This document shows positions 52,879-62,102 of a stretch of 64,000 nucleotides of DNA, one piece after another. How positions within the stretch are numbered: the first letter of the stretch is position 1; every line of letters starts with the position of its first letter. Made by a program: the position numbers and the translations under genes. The stretch spans positions 1,721,501 to 1,785,500 of the forward strand of contig CP075525.1 of the NCBI GenBank assembly GCA_025808415.1, in the 5' to 3' direction. Origin of the DNA: Cyclobacteriaceae bacterium. Its GTDB lineage: Bacteria > Bacteroidota > Bacteroidia > Cytophagales > Cyclobacteriaceae. The notes under the pieces were generated by a model, which saw only the letters and a program-made list of their open reading frames with translations, ran no database searches and was not told the DNA's origin.

Positions 52879-54470
52879 AAACCAGTTGCCGGGTACCGGC
52901 TTATATTGGTAAGCGGTATGGTTGAACCAAATTTATCGTTAATGGCCTGAATGAAAACGCGTGATAAGAAAGCGTAGCCACGGGTGTTCATGTGTGCCCC
53001 ATCTTCAGAGTAAATACCGGTTGGCGGATTGATGTTTGGCGTAATGGTTACACCATTATAAATTGCCAGTTGGGTTGTAATGAGTGTATTGAGTGCGGCA
53101 TCTACGTTGGCCAAAGCAAGTTTATCAGAGAATGTAGTAACTACCCCCTGAATAGCAGTATTATATGCAGTTCTTGCATTATTTATGGCGGTAATTTCAG
53201 ATGGAATCAATACATAACGATCACCAACGGGTTCAGAAACACCTAACACTCCAAAAGTTCCTGCAGTGCCAAGAATCGACCCGGTTGACAATGGAATAAT
53301 ATCGGTATTTGATGAATGTCGCGCTCTCGCGTAAGGAATTAAACCCGCAGCCGGACCGACCATGTAAGGTGAGAGGTCAGTTAATGTTTCGTCATTCAAT
53401 AAAATTTTGTTGCCTGCTCCAGCGGTGAAAGTTAATCTACGTTTATTTGCTTCATCGGCTGTGATAATTGTGCTGGCCACCATGGCATCCAAAAAGCCAT
53501 TGTAATTGGTCGCCAACACATTTAAGTCTGTAACCTGGGCAGCCGATAATGTTATCGGATTATAAGCAACTGATGTAAAGTGAGGCATTTTGAAGATATC
53601 CGGGAAATTTCCAATCACGCCTTTGATGCCCGTATTGGTTGCGTCTGTAAATAAACCGATTGCAGGATGTCCGAATACAGCTCCTATTCGGGTGCCAAAG
53701 TCAGCAGCACTTGTTAATGGAGCCAAGGCATCGTCACCACCGAATGCAGCATTAAGGAAAAAATCATCCAATCCAAGCCATACCAAAACAAATGATCCTT
53801 TAGCTGTTCTGGCATCAGAAACCATAGTTGTCGTGCCTGGAATAGCAGCGAAGCGTGCATAAAAAGGACTGAATCTTGGATCGATCCCCGCTAAAGCCCA
53901 ATTTCCGGTTTCAGGAATCAATGCTTGTCCAACGGTAACTGCAGGCACGCTAAAATTATTCAAGGCTGCTTTATTACCACCAAACATAAATCCGGGGTTA
54001 ACACCTGGGGCAGGATTAGGAACAGCTTCAAGATTTCCTGTAACATAAGCTTGTGGCGTTGGCCTTGGTGGGTTTCCTTGTAAGCGCATTCTACCCAAAA
54101 CCGGGTTGGTGGGGTTAGAAAGAAAAGGTTGGGTAACAAACAAATTCCAACCTAGTGTAGCGTTTATATTGGGCTGATTAAAGGTTGCTGTTCCTCCCGC
54201 GCAAGCCAATTGCGTGTTTATTATTGCCGCCAGGGAATTATTCTGTCCATCAGTAAACAGCGCGCCACCTTGCATACCGGCAACAAATGAGTTACCTATG
54301 GCCACAAACTTGGTAAAGTTTGCGCTACCGGCTGCACCGTTGCACGGATCGGGAGATATGTTCGTTAAATCTGGCTCCGGATCGGTAAGCTCAATTACTG
54401 CTTGCTCACACGCCCCCAAAAACATCAGGGACAAGAGGAGGGTAAGGGTTAAACTATTTATCTTTTTCAT
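52866..54470 (-). CDS. GDSL/SGNH-like hydrolase lipoprotein
   Basis: A 534-residue lipoprotein with lipobox MFLGAC (Cys21). A block-I-like motif KFVAIGNSFVAG places the nucleophile at Ser61, with the usual GDS replaced by GNS. The catalytic Asp/His block is DGAHMNTRGYAFLSRVF near the C-terminus. The middle holds a Gly/Ala/Pro-rich region longer than in compact SGNH esterases. I used the ATG at 54470, because upstream codons in this frame run into the TonB receptor gene and precede the lipoprotein signal. It follows that receptor gene by 37 bases. Such receptor plus GDSL-lipoprotein pairs recur in Bacteroidetes. The lipoprotein may process or present the ligand. Confidence 0.85.
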   Translation of the reverse strand: MKKINSLTLTLLLSLMFLGACEQAVIELTDPEPDLTNISPDPCNGAAGSANFTKFVAIGNSFVAGMQGGALFTDGQNNSLAAIINTQLACAGGTATFNQPNINATLGWNLFVTQPFLSNPTNPVLGRMRLQGNPPRPTPQAYVTGNLEAVPNPAPGVNPGFMFGGNKAALNNFSVPAVTVGQALIPETGNWALAGIDPRFSPFYARFAAIPGTTTMVSDARTAKGSFVLVWLGLDDFFLNAAFGGDDALAPLTSAADFGTRIGAVFGHPAIGLFTDATNTGIKGVIGNFPDIFKMPHFTSVAYNPITLSAAQVTDLNVLATNYNGFLDAMVASTIITADEANKRRLTFTAGAGNKILLNDETLTDLSPYMVGPAAGLIPYARARHSSNTDIIPLSTGSILGTAGTFGVLGVSEPVGDRYVLIPSEITAINNARTAYNTAIQGVVTTFSDKLALANVDAALNTLITTQLAIYNGVTITPNINPPTGIYSEDGAHMNTRGYAFLSRVFIQAINDKFGSTIPLTNISRYPATGLPLP

Positions 54471-54507
54471 AATGTTCTTAATTTTTAAATGGCCTGGATT
54501 CTTTATT

Positions 54508-57267
54508 CTATCTGAAGAACTCATCAAACGTTAATGACAAATAAATTTGCTGCCCTACGAAAGGGGCACCAAAGTTTGTGCGGTAGTCACCACCCAACAG
54601 GTTGGTACCCCCAAGTTTAGCAATGGTTTTAATGGAAGGTATTCTGTAGCTAACCTGCGCATCCAATACACCAAATTCAGGCACATCCCAATCACCAAAG
54701 GAAGACTCCCAACGGAAACCCTGTTGCCAACGGTAATTAACGTTGAAGCCAAGGTTTTTGGTGAGCTTACGGTTACCAAAACCAACGTTTACTTTGTTTT
54801 CTGGCGTGTTGAATCCCGAACGGAAATCTTCGGAATCACCGGGGGCTTTGAAAGTGGCGTAATTGTACGATCCGTTTACGCTGTAACCTTTGGGCAAGTT
54901 GTATGTAACCCCTAAACCAACACCATAGGAATCGACCGTTTCAGGGTTGTTAGAGTACAATGAGAAAAGCTTGCCCGGATTAGAAGTAACATTTTGATGG
55001 GTTGTTTGAAATTTGGCAGCAACAATTTCATCACCAATAAAGTCTGTATACTTTGTGTAGTACGCATTTAAATCCACTAAGAAGGTGTTAGAGTAAAGTC
55101 CTTTGTAGCCAATTTCGAACGATGTTAACCGCTCGGGTTGAACATAAGGGATGTTGGCTGTAACCAATAAGTTAGAATTACCTCCTGATGTTGAACCATC
55201 AGGATTCAAAACACCTCCCGATTGTCTAAATGCGTTATAAGAAGATTGTGTCCATGCCCCTCCGTTATGAACCCCATAGCGTCCGGCATTGGCTTCAGTA
55301 CTTCCAAGTAATGTACCACCGGTTGCCGGGAAATATATAAACTGTGCTTGTGTATCAGGGTTACGGAAACCGGTTTGGTATGATGCCCTGATGTTGTGGG
55401 TTTCATTGAAGGTATAAACGGCAGATACGCGAGGGGTAATACGGCCATCGAAGTTTTCATTTTTATCATACCGCAATGAACCGGTTAAGCGTAGTGACTC
55501 GCCAAGGGTTTTAGCCAATTGGCCGTACACACCGTATTCAAAAATTTTAACCCGCTCATTTTTGCCATCACCTTCAGGGTCTTCGTTAAATACCGTTCCG
55601 TCACTGAATAAGTCGTACTGGCGAACGTTTCCACCAACCATAAAATCTACCACTTCTATTTGTTTGAATTGGTAATTGAATTCGCCATGGTACAGGCGTG
55701 AATTATCTACAAAAGAAGAACCGGGAGGTGTTCGTTGAAATAAATTAGTGCGCACTTGGTTAACTAAATCGTTAAAGGCCTGGGTGCCAACGGCAGGGCG
55801 ATCACGGTCAGCATAAGCTCGGGCTGCTGCATGTGCAGCTTCCATATTACCTGCCTGTACCCCAGGCCAGTATCCCTGCATAGCCAATACATAGGTTTGT
55901 GCATATTCAGGCGCCCATTTCGTGGCGGTAGGGCTATAGTATTCATTCATAAAGCCACCTTGCGCACTCATGTTCCAGGAGTCGCCATCACGTGTTTCGG
56001 TCCTGTACCCACGAACGAAAAAGTTATCGCCTTTTAATTCCAGTTTGTGGAAGTTTTGGGTAAAGTCACGTAAGGCATATTTTTCTGTTCCCTGGTAAAT
56101 GGAGCTACCGCCACCAAAACGATAGTTGTAAAGAAGTTCAAGGTTATCGTTAATGCGGTAGTGTAAGGCAGCATCGTATTTCATGCTACGCGCATCGTTA
56201 TTATCCAAAATGTCTTGCTCACGGAAACCAGTCCTGCGCAAATCCAAGGGGCCACCAAAGTTAGCTGGTACGGGCACCGGTATAGGTGTTTCATCCCCGT
56301 AGAGATTCAATCCATCAAAGTTTGGTGTCCCGCTTAAGTTAATGGTTGAATTAGGCCGCAAGCGATCGGTTTGGTAGTCGTTGCCCGTCCAGTCGGTAGC
56401 TTGCAGCAGGGAGAAATTAACTTTGAAAGCAAATTTGTTATTGAATGCTTTTGCATAGCGGAACCCAAAGTTATACATCGGGTTGCTGCCGCCTGCATCT
56501 GAATTTGTCATGCCTCCTTTAAACATGGCGCTAAGGCCCTGGTATTCAAACGGGCTTTTGCTTTTCATCATTAAAATACCATTGAAAGCGTTTGGGCCAT
56601 AAAGAGCAGAGGCTGCACCGGGCACCAACTCCATACTTTCGGCATCCAGTTCACTCATGGCTACAATGTTTCCTGTCGGGAAGTTTAATAGTGGTGCAGA
56701 AGTGTCCATCCCATCCACCAATTGCACAAAACGTACGTTGGCAATGGAGGCAAATCCACGCGTATTGACCTGCGTGAAATTTAGACTACCGGAAGCGACC
56801 TGAACACCTTTAACATTTTGAAGCGCATCAAAGAAATCGGGTGCAGAAGTTTGCTGGATGGCTAAGAGATCCACTTTTTCAATGGTTACCGGAGATTTAA
56901 TAATGCTCTCTTCTACGCGCGAAGCGGAGATAACCACTTCCTGTCCTAAGAGAAAGCTCTCCTGCATTGAAATGCTTAAACCTGAGGTGTTAGCATCGGT
57001 GATTTCAATTTCTTGCGAGGTGTAACCGATAAATGAAAAAACTAAAGTTAACGGGGGTGCCTGGCTCACCGAAAGATTAAACTCACCCCGGGTGTTGGTA
57101 ATGGTACCTTGTACCCGGCCTTTCACCACGATGTTAACCCCCGCCAGGGCATCACCTGAAACAGCATCCTTTACGGTTCCGGATATGGTGGTTTGTGCGT
57201 AAGCAATCGTGGTGGCCAACAGCAGGGTTAGTGCCAGCCCCATCGAACGTTTGTAAAACTTCTCCAT
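54508..57267 (-). CDS. TonB-dependent receptor paired with the GDSL lipoprotein
   Basis: A 919-residue outer-membrane receptor. It has a signal peptide ending ATTIAYAQ and a CarboxypepD_reg-like domain (about residues 26-112, ISGTVKDAVSGDALAGVNIV). The plug domain has VVISASRVEESI as a TonB-box-like region, FFDALQNVKGVQV, VNTRGFAS and ELVPGAASALYGPNAFNGIL. A 22-strand-type barrel runs to LSLTFDEFF. The plug motifs are complete. The residue after the terminal aromatic pair is Arg, whereas most such barrels end in an aromatic. Uptake of a lipid-like or esterified ligand is suggested by the hydrolase partner, but is not shown. Confidence 0.92.
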   Translation of the reverse strand: MEKFYKRSMGLALTLLLATTIAYAQTTISGTVKDAVSGDALAGVNIVVKGRVQGTITNTRGEFNLSVSQAPPLTLVFSFIGYTSQEIEITDANTSGLSISMQESFLLGQEVVISASRVEESIIKSPVTIEKVDLLAIQQTSAPDFFDALQNVKGVQVASGSLNFTQVNTRGFASIANVRFVQLVDGMDTSAPLLNFPTGNIVAMSELDAESMELVPGAASALYGPNAFNGILMMKSKSPFEYQGLSAMFKGGMTNSDAGGSNPMYNFGFRYAKAFNNKFAFKVNFSLLQATDWTGNDYQTDRLRPNSTINLSGTPNFDGLNLYGDETPIPVPVPANFGGPLDLRRTGFREQDILDNNDARSMKYDAALHYRINDNLELLYNYRFGGGSSIYQGTEKYALRDFTQNFHKLELKGDNFFVRGYRTETRDGDSWNMSAQGGFMNEYYSPTATKWAPEYAQTYVLAMQGYWPGVQAGNMEAAHAAARAYADRDRPAVGTQAFNDLVNQVRTNLFQRTPPGSSFVDNSRLYHGEFNYQFKQIEVVDFMVGGNVRQYDLFSDGTVFNEDPEGDGKNERVKIFEYGVYGQLAKTLGESLRLTGSLRYDKNENFDGRITPRVSAVYTFNETHNIRASYQTGFRNPDTQAQFIYFPATGGTLLGSTEANAGRYGVHNGGAWTQSSYNAFRQSGGVLNPDGSTSGGNSNLLVTANIPYVQPERLTSFEIGYKGLYSNTFLVDLNAYYTKYTDFIGDEIVAAKFQTTHQNVTSNPGKLFSLYSNNPETVDSYGVGLGVTYNLPKGYSVNGSYNYATFKAPGDSEDFRSGFNTPENKVNVGFGNRKLTKNLGFNVNYRWQQGFRWESSFGDWDVPEFGVLDAQVSYRIPSIKTIAKLGGTNLLGGDYRTNFGAPFVGQQIYLSLTFDEFFR

Positions 57268-57382
57268 ACAGTTTTGTTTAAAATGGTTGGTTTTTGGAAT
57301 AATTGTTTGTGTTCTCTATTAATGACAATACGAACATTCGTACTTCCCTGAAAAGTACAAAATATTCTTAAAAAACAAAGAA

Positions 57383-57400
57383 AACGATTGCGAAATCGTT
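57383..57400. repeat. Short perfect hairpin between gldC and the TonB receptor gene
   Basis: AACGATT / AATCGTT arms with a GCGA loop, downstream of gldC. There is no T-run, so its role as a terminator is doubtful. The rest of the 159-bp gap shows nothing else recognisable. Confidence 0.4.
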
Positions 57401-57426
57401 GAAGTAACTCTTGAAGTATTACCTGC

Positions 57427-57759
57427 TTACTTACTGTTTTGTTTAAGGTGGGCCACCAGCCTGTCGCACAGGGCGTGGGTCTCGTTGGCTATATAGTCAT
57501 CGCCTGTGGCTGTTAAAATGCTTTGTGCAAGTCCGCCCAGGCAATCGATATAGAACCGCTTCATTTCATCAACGGGCATATCCTTCGTCCAGAGGTCAAT
57601 ACGAAGGGTGTTTTTTTGTTTTTCATCCCAAAGTGAAATGCTGATGGCTTTTGTTTCTGTAGGGGCCGCATCGGGTTTGTCGGAGGCGTCCCAGCGGATG
57701 ATATCTGGCACGTTGTTGCTGTCAAGTTCTACCGTGAAGTTTATATTGGTTTTGCGCAT
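57427..57759 (-). CDS. gldC: Gliding motility protein GldC
   Basis: A 110-residue cytoplasmic protein matching GldC, known from Flavobacterium gliding and type IX secretion gene sets: KTNINFTVELDSNNVPDIIRW in outline, then ISLWDEKQKNTLRIDLWTKDMPVDEM and ALCDRLVAHLKQNSK. In Flavobacterium gldC mutants have partial gliding defects. Its biochemical role is unsettled. Here it ends the minus-strand run that begins with ftsX and follows scoB after a 92-bp gap filled by palindromic repeat. Its presence supports a gliding-lineage Bacteroidetes origin. Confidence 0.9.
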   Translation of the reverse strand: MRKTNINFTVELDSNNVPDIIRWDASDKPDAAPTETKAISISLWDEKQKNTLRIDLWTKDMPVDEMKRFYIDCLGGLAQSILTATGDDYIANETHALCDRLVAHLKQNSK

Positions 57760-57762
57760 AGC

Positions 57763-57842
57763 TCTAATTTGAAGATTCGTTGATTGGTTAATTTGAAAAT
57801 GCTCACACAGGGTGCAAGATACATTTTCAAATTTTCAAATTA
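57763..57842. repeat. Palindromic repeat element between scoB and gldC
   Basis: Nested perfect arms: CTAATTTGAA (57763-57772) with TTCAAATTAG (57833-57842), and TGAAAATG (57794-57801) with CATTTTCA (57822-57829). It contains ATTCGTTGATTGGTTAATTTG (57775-57795), which matches the inverted repeats flanking the four-helix-bundle gene at 58513-58949. It fills the whole gap and may be a gene-less relative of that element. Confidence 0.65.
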
Positions 57843-57851
57843 GCCCATTTT

Positions 57852-58508
57852 TCAAATCAGTATTTCAGGAATATCACCATCTACAATGAGTTTTCCTTCC
57901 GTAGCATTTTTTATCTGTTCAACGGTAACTCCGGGTGCCCGTTCAAGAAGTTTGAAGCCTCCCTGCGGCAGCACATCCAGAACGGCTAAGTCGGTAACTA
58001 TTTTCTTAACACACTTTAATCCCGTTATGGGCAATGTGCATTTCTTCAACAGTTTTGATGCACCTTCTTTGCTGCAATGTTGCATGGCTACGATAATGTT
58101 GCTGGCCGAAGCAACAAGGTCCATAGCACCCCCCATGCCCTTTACCATTTTGCCCGGAACTTTCCAGTTAGCTATGTCGCCATTTTCAGATACTTCCATG
58201 GCCCCGAGTATGGTAAGATGAATGTGGCCGCCCCGTATCATAGCAAAGCTTTCGGCTGAACTGAATAGCGATGAGCCGGGCATCATGGTAATGGTTTGTT
58301 TGCCGGCATTAATCAGGTCTGCATCTACTTTATCTTCGGTGGGAAAGGGACCTATGCCTAATAATCCGTTTTCGGATTGCAGCACAACGTTCAGGTTATT
58401 GGGAATGTAATTGGCTACCAATGTGGGAATGCCAATGCCTAAGTTGATGTACATGCCATCTTTGACTTCCTGCGCGATGCGTTTTGCTATACCGTTTTTA
58501 TCTAACAT
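57852..58508 (-). CDS. scoB: 3-oxoacid CoA-transferase subunit B
   Basis: A 218-residue beta subunit of a type I CoA transferase that moves CoA from succinyl-CoA to acetoacetate or similar 3-oxoacids. The catalytic glutamate lies in [12 protein letters not shown]. Other family marks are [38 protein letters not shown] and [12 protein letters not shown]. The length is normal. It should pair with scoA, which is usually directly upstream, but here a four-helix-bundle gene of 396 bases is inserted between them. The start codon lies three bases after that gene's stop. Confidence 0.93.
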   Translation of the reverse strand: MLDKNGIAKRIAQEVKDGMYINLGIGIPTLVANYIPNNLNVVLQSENGLLGIGPFPTEDKVDADLINAGKQTITMMPGSSLFSSAESFAMIRGGHIHLTILGAMEVSENGDIANWKVPGKMVKGMGGAMDLVASASNIIVAMQHCSKEGASKLLKKCTLPITGLKCVKKIVTDLAVLDVLPQGGFKLLERAPGVTVEQIKNATEGKLIVDGDIPEILI

Positions 58509-58511
58509 AGA

Positions 58512-58907
58512 CTAATTCGTTGATGAGTTAATTCGGTTATTCTTTGATGTTGCAATAATTTTTGATAGCACCTTTTTAATGCTAAGAATTTGAGCTAACA
58601 GTTCCTCACAGTCAGGGTAATTTTCAGATTGATGACAGATTTCCAGCCAATACTCAGTTTCGTCTGCTTCTTTTGCAGCGATTTTTACTTTGTGAATAAA
58701 ATCCGCCTTTGACTCGGCATCCTGTGCTTCACGCACATTTGCACCAATTGATGTGCCGCAACGGATTAATTGTTTAGCAACAATAAATTTCCGGTCAGCC
58801 TCAAGTTTCTCTGTAAATCTTACGATGTTAAGTGCGAATTGAAACGTTAGCGTGACAATCAGATTTTCTTTTAATTCAGGATTATATTTCTTTTTGCTAA
58901 CATCCAT
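58512..58907 (-). CDS. Four-helix-bundle protein (23S rRNA intervening-sequence type)
   Basis: A 131-residue helical protein of the S23/IVP family first known from insertions in 23S rRNA genes. Family signatures are RFTEKLEADRKFIVAKQLIRCGTSIGANVREA in outline, AESKADFIHKVKIAAKEADETEYWL and a final LLAQILSIKKVLSKIIATS. The first residues MDVSKKKYN are atypical, but the rest aligns along the fold. These proteins form pentamers and probably bind nucleic acid. The gene splits scoA from scoB and is bounded by inverted repeats of about 24 bases, as expected of a mobile or repeat-associated insertion. Confidence 0.88.
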   Translation of the reverse strand: MDVSKKKYNPELKENLIVTLTFQFALNIVRFTEKLEADRKFIVAKQLIRCGTSIGANVREAQDAESKADFIHKVKIAAKEADETEYWLEICHQSENYPDCEELLAQILSIKKVLSKIIATSKNNRINSSTN

Positions 58908-58949
58908 AGTTTCATTGACATTACGGAATTAACTCATCAACAAATTACC
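58513..58949. mobile_element. Inverted-repeat-bounded unit carrying the four-helix-bundle gene
   Basis: Left end TAATTCGTTGATGAGTTA (58513-58530, continuing to 58536) and right end (58926-58949) are inverted copies matching in 22 of 24 positions. They enclose one gene and little else. The left repeat overlaps the stop of the enclosed gene and the right repeat overlaps the stop of scoA. No transposase is present, so mobilisation in trans, or an unrelated repeat role, is possible. Target duplications were not identified. Confidence 0.55.
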
Positions 58950-59637
58950 GAATCGTTCTCTGTTCAATCCGCTTCTCATAATTCTTTCCCTGAAAAATCC
59001 GCTGCACATAAATGCCGGGTGTGTGTATTTGGTTTGGATCCAGTTCGCCAACCGGCACCAGTTCCTCCACTTCGGCTATGGTAATTTTGCCAGCCGCGGC
59101 CATCATGGGGTTAAAGTTTCTTGACGTTCCGCGGTAAACCAGGTTGCCGGTCGTATCGCCTTTCCAGGCTTTAATTAAAGCAAAATCAGCACGCAGCCAA
59201 TGTTCCATCAGGTACATTTTGCCATAAAATTCCCGCACTTCTTTTCCTTCGGCTACTTCGGTCCCTACACCGGCTGGTGTATAAAAGGCGGGTATACCGG
59301 CACCGCCAGCGCGTATGCGTTCGGCCAGGGTGCCCTGCGGAATTAAGTCAACTTCTAATTCACCCGATAACAATTGTCTTTCGAATTCGGCATTCTCGCC
59401 AACGTAGGAGGAAATCATTTTTTTTACTTGCCGGGTTTTCAGTAGCTGCCCAATCCCGAAATCGTCAACCCCGGCATTGTTCGAAATACAGGTTAGTCCT
59501 TTCACGCCTTTGCGCAGCAAAGCGGAAATGGAATTTTCAGGGATACCCGAAAGACCGAACCCGCCCAGCATCAAAACTGCATTGTCGGGTATGTCATGTA
59601 TGGCCTCATCGGCATTGGCTACAACTTTATGGATCAT
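58945..59637 (-). CDS. scoA: 3-oxoacid CoA-transferase subunit A
   Basis: A 230-residue alpha subunit of a type I CoA transferase, partner of scoB. Features are the glycine-rich [17 protein letters not shown], then [19 protein letters not shown], the [18 protein letters not shown] stretch, [16 protein letters not shown] and [16 protein letters not shown]. The C-terminal segment [17 protein letters not shown] is typical. Together the subunits act in ketone-body or short-chain acid use. Its final codons lie inside the right inverted repeat of the inserted element, so the insertion may have reshaped the C-terminus. It is 46 bases downstream of ribF. Confidence 0.93.
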   Translation of the reverse strand: MIHKVVANADEAIHDIPDNAVLMLGGFGLSGIPENSISALLRKGVKGLTCISNNAGVDDFGIGQLLKTRQVKKMISSYVGENAEFERQLLSGELEVDLIPQGTLAERIRAGGAGIPAFYTPAGVGTEVAEGKEVREFYGKMYLMEHWLRADFALIKAWKGDTTGNLVYRGTSRNFNPMMAAAGKITIAEVEELVPVGELDPNQIHTPGIYVQRIFQGKNYEKRIEQRTIR

Positions 59638-59683
59638 AAACTGGGAAAATGTTTAGGCCAAATCTCCCGATTCGACCATGATT

Positions 59684-60619
59684 TCACAAATACTTTTTGA
59701 GCAGTTTTAACGCGTCTTCTTTGTCGCGATGAAGTTGCTGTTTCAAATCGTCCAAATCGTTGAATTTGGCATCGTGCCGGATTAGGTTTAAAAAGCGAAT
59801 AGTGAGTGATTCGCCATAGATGTCTTTATCAAAATCAAAAATATTTACTTCAATGGATTTGTGTGAGCCGCCAACGGTGGGGCGGTGCCCAATGTACAAC
59901 ATGCCCCCAAAAATTTCGTGGCCATAAGTTACCTGTACCGCATATATTCCTTCTGCCGGAACGAGTTTGTAGTGCGTATCAATATCAATATTCGCTGTGG
60001 GAAAACCCATCAACCTGCCTAGGCGGTCGCCTTTAATTACCCTTCCCGATAAGCTATAAGGCCTGCCCAGAAAATGTGTTGCGGTTTCAAGGTCGCCACT
60101 CTCAAGGGCTTTTCTGATTTTGGTAGAACTTACGGCAACGTGGTCAACATCCTGCTGGGGTATTTCTTCCACATCAAAGCCATAGCGGGGCCCGTTTTTT
60201 TTCAGTTCTTCAAAGCTGCCTTCGCGGTTGTGCCCAAACCGGTGATCGTATCCGATTACTAATTTTTTTGTTCCGATAGTGTTTACCAAAATACGGGTAA
60301 TAAAATCTTCTGACGAGAGTTCGGAAAATTCTTTTGTAAACGGGATCCGGATAAGGTGCTGAATCCCTTCTTCACGTAACAGTTCGGCTTTCTCTTCAAA
60401 TGTATTGAGTAACTTCAAACTGGTGTCCTCCGGATACAGCACCAATCGTGGGTGTGGCCAAAAGGTTAATACCACAGTTTCGCCTTGTATTTTTTCGGCC
60501 ACTTCTTTAACACGCGACAGTATTTTTTGATGGCCTACGTGTACACCATCAAAGGTTCCACTGGTAACAACTGCGTTGTGCAGCCGGGTAAAATCTTCAA
60601 GGGTATGATAAATTTTCAT
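59684..60619 (-). CDS. ribF: Bifunctional riboflavin kinase / FAD synthetase
   Basis: A 311-residue RibF that converts riboflavin to FMN and then FAD in the cytosol. The N-terminal nucleotidyltransferase domain has TSGTFDGVHVGHQKILSR, FWPHPRLVL and IGYDHRFGHNREG, followed by SSTKIRKALESGD. The C-terminal kinase domain has GRPYSLSGRVIKGDRLGRLMG and FPTANIDI, with PAEGIYAVQV. Both domains are complete. The gene overlaps the upstream truB by four bases (ATGA), the same truB-ribF order seen in many bacteria. Confidence 0.95.
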   Translation of the reverse strand: MKIYHTLEDFTRLHNAVVTSGTFDGVHVGHQKILSRVKEVAEKIQGETVVLTFWPHPRLVLYPEDTSLKLLNTFEEKAELLREEGIQHLIRIPFTKEFSELSSEDFITRILVNTIGTKKLVIGYDHRFGHNREGSFEELKKNGPRYGFDVEEIPQQDVDHVAVSSTKIRKALESGDLETATHFLGRPYSLSGRVIKGDRLGRLMGFPTANIDIDTHYKLVPAEGIYAVQVTYGHEIFGGMLYIGHRPTVGGSHKSIEVNIFDFDKDIYGESLTIRFLNLIRHDAKFNDLDDLKQQLHRDKEDALKLLKKYL

Positions 60620-61275
60620 GGATTAACCTCTTCAACCCCAACACTGTCACTTAGTTTATAAGGACCGATACGGGTGCGGCAAAGTTGTGAAAGATAAGCG
60701 CCAACACCAAGCGAATTACCCAGGTCGCGTACAAGGCTACGTATGTAGGTACCTTTGGAACAAACAATCCGGAAGGTGACGGCTGGTTGTTGGTAGGCTA
60801 TTATTTCAAACTCAGCAACCTCGACCTCCCGTGGTTTCAGCTCAGGTTCTTTTCCTTTTCGCGCAAGGGCGTACGCTCTTTTGCCACCAATTTTTATGGC
60901 CGAATGGGCAGGGGGTATTTGTGTAAGTTTACCGGTAAATTTTTTTGCGTGTTGCTGAACATCTGCCAAGGTAATATGGCCGATTTCCTTGGCTTCCGAT
61001 ACTGGTGTTTCCAGGTCGTGCGAGGGTGTTGTTTGCCCCAGCACAAGCGTGCCCGTATATTCTTTCTCCAATCCCATAAACTCCTCAATGCGCTTGGTCA
61101 TTTTACCCGTGCAGATAATAAGCAGGCCTGTGGCCAGTGGATCGAGGGTTCCGGCATGCCCTATCTTTTTCATTTTTAAAATGTAGCGCAACTTATTGAC
61201 CACGTCAAAAGAGGTCCAGCGGAGGGGCTTATTGATCAGAAGGATACGATCGTGCGTGTCAGGGGGGGTTTCCAT
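60616..61275 (-). CDS. truB: tRNA pseudouridine(55) synthase
   Basis: A 219-residue TruB that makes pseudouridine 55 in the T-loop of tRNAs. The catalytic aspartate is Asp45 in HAGTLDPLATGLLII. Other signatures are LLINKPLRWTSFDVV, KEYTGTLVLGQTT, PPAHSAIKIGGKRAYALAR and CSKGTYIRSLVRDLG. It lacks the C-terminal PUA-like extension of longer TruB proteins, which is common in Bacteroidetes. It overlaps uppP by one base (TAATG) and ribF by four, so the three genes form a tight operon. Confidence 0.95.
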   Translation of the reverse strand: METPPDTHDRILLINKPLRWTSFDVVNKLRYILKMKKIGHAGTLDPLATGLLIICTGKMTKRIEEFMGLEKEYTGTLVLGQTTPSHDLETPVSEAKEIGHITLADVQQHAKKFTGKLTQIPPAHSAIKIGGKRAYALARKGKEPELKPREVEVAEFEIIAYQQPAVTFRIVCSKGTYIRSLVRDLGNSLGVGAYLSQLCRTRIGPYKLSDSVGVEEVNP

Positions 61276-62069
61276 TATACAATCGCCAGATCAATGCCCA
61301 TGTAGTAGAGTATCAGGATGACTAATCCTACAATAATCCTGTAGTAACCAAATACCTTAAATCCATGCCTGGTAAGTAACGCGATGAATGATTTTATAGC
61401 GATAAGGGCAACGATAAACGCCACAACATTACCAACAATCAACAGGTTAACTTCGTGCGTTGTAAAAGCCTGGCCGGTTTTGTAAAAGGAGTACATTTTG
61501 TATGCCGTTGCAGCAAACATGGTTGGTACGGCCAAAAAGAATGAGAATTCTGCAGCTGTTTTTTTATTTAACTTTTGCGTTAATCCGCCAATAATGGTGG
61601 CTGCGGATCGTGATACACCGGGTACCATGGCAAGGCATTGAAAGAAACCTATCTTGAGCGCCACCGGGTAGGTTATTTGCTGATCGATGTTTTTTTCATT
61701 GACTTCGAAAACCTTATCAACAAAAAGAAAAATAACACCGCCAATGATAAGCATAAACCCAACAACTTCAACCCGTTCAAGCAGGGCATCAATATAATCA
61801 TCTAATAAAAAGCCGATAATAGCGGCCGGCACAAAGGCAAATGCAAGCTTGTAATAAAAGTCGAGCGACTGCAGGAATTTTTTCCAATACAGCACCACTA
61901 CGGACAAGATTGCGCCAAACTGTATGGCAACTGTAAATACCTTGGTAAAGGGATGCGAAGAAATGCCCATTAAAGAAGAGCCAATGATAATATGCCCCGT
62001 AGAAGATACGGGTAAAAATTCGGTTAAGCCTTCAATAATGGCAAGGAAGACAGATTCAAGTATTGACAT
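61275..62069 (-). CDS. uppP: Undecaprenyl-diphosphatase (BacA type)
   Basis: A 264-residue, eight-helix membrane enzyme that removes a phosphate from undecaprenyl diphosphate to recycle the carrier for peptidoglycan and other glycans. The two family motifs are [15 protein letters not shown] near the start and [15 protein letters not shown] in the middle, with the catalytic Glu, His, Ser and Arg all present. Length is typical. It lies between a DUF3098 gene and truB, within the division and envelope operon headed by ftsX. Overexpression of this family is associated with bacitracin tolerance. Confidence 0.95.
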   Translation of the reverse strand: MSILESVFLAIIEGLTEFLPVSSTGHIIIGSSLMGISSHPFTKVFTVAIQFGAILSVVVLYWKKFLQSLDFYYKLAFAFVPAAIIGFLLDDYIDALLERVEVVGFMLIIGGVIFLFVDKVFEVNEKNIDQQITYPVALKIGFFQCLAMVPGVSRSAATIIGGLTQKLNKKTAAEFSFFLAVPTMFAATAYKMYSFYKTGQAFTTHEVNLLIVGNVVAFIVALIAIKSFIALLTRHGFKVFGYYRIIVGLVILILYYMGIDLAIV

Positions 62070-62102
62070 GTTGTGCGATACAGCTGACTGTTCGGGGGCT
62101 GC

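Noticed and set aside
54471..54527. Overlap of the GDSL lipoprotein gene with the TonB receptor gene
   Set aside because: It arises only from an upstream in-frame ATG. The lipoprotein signal starts at 54470, leaving a normal 37-base gap.
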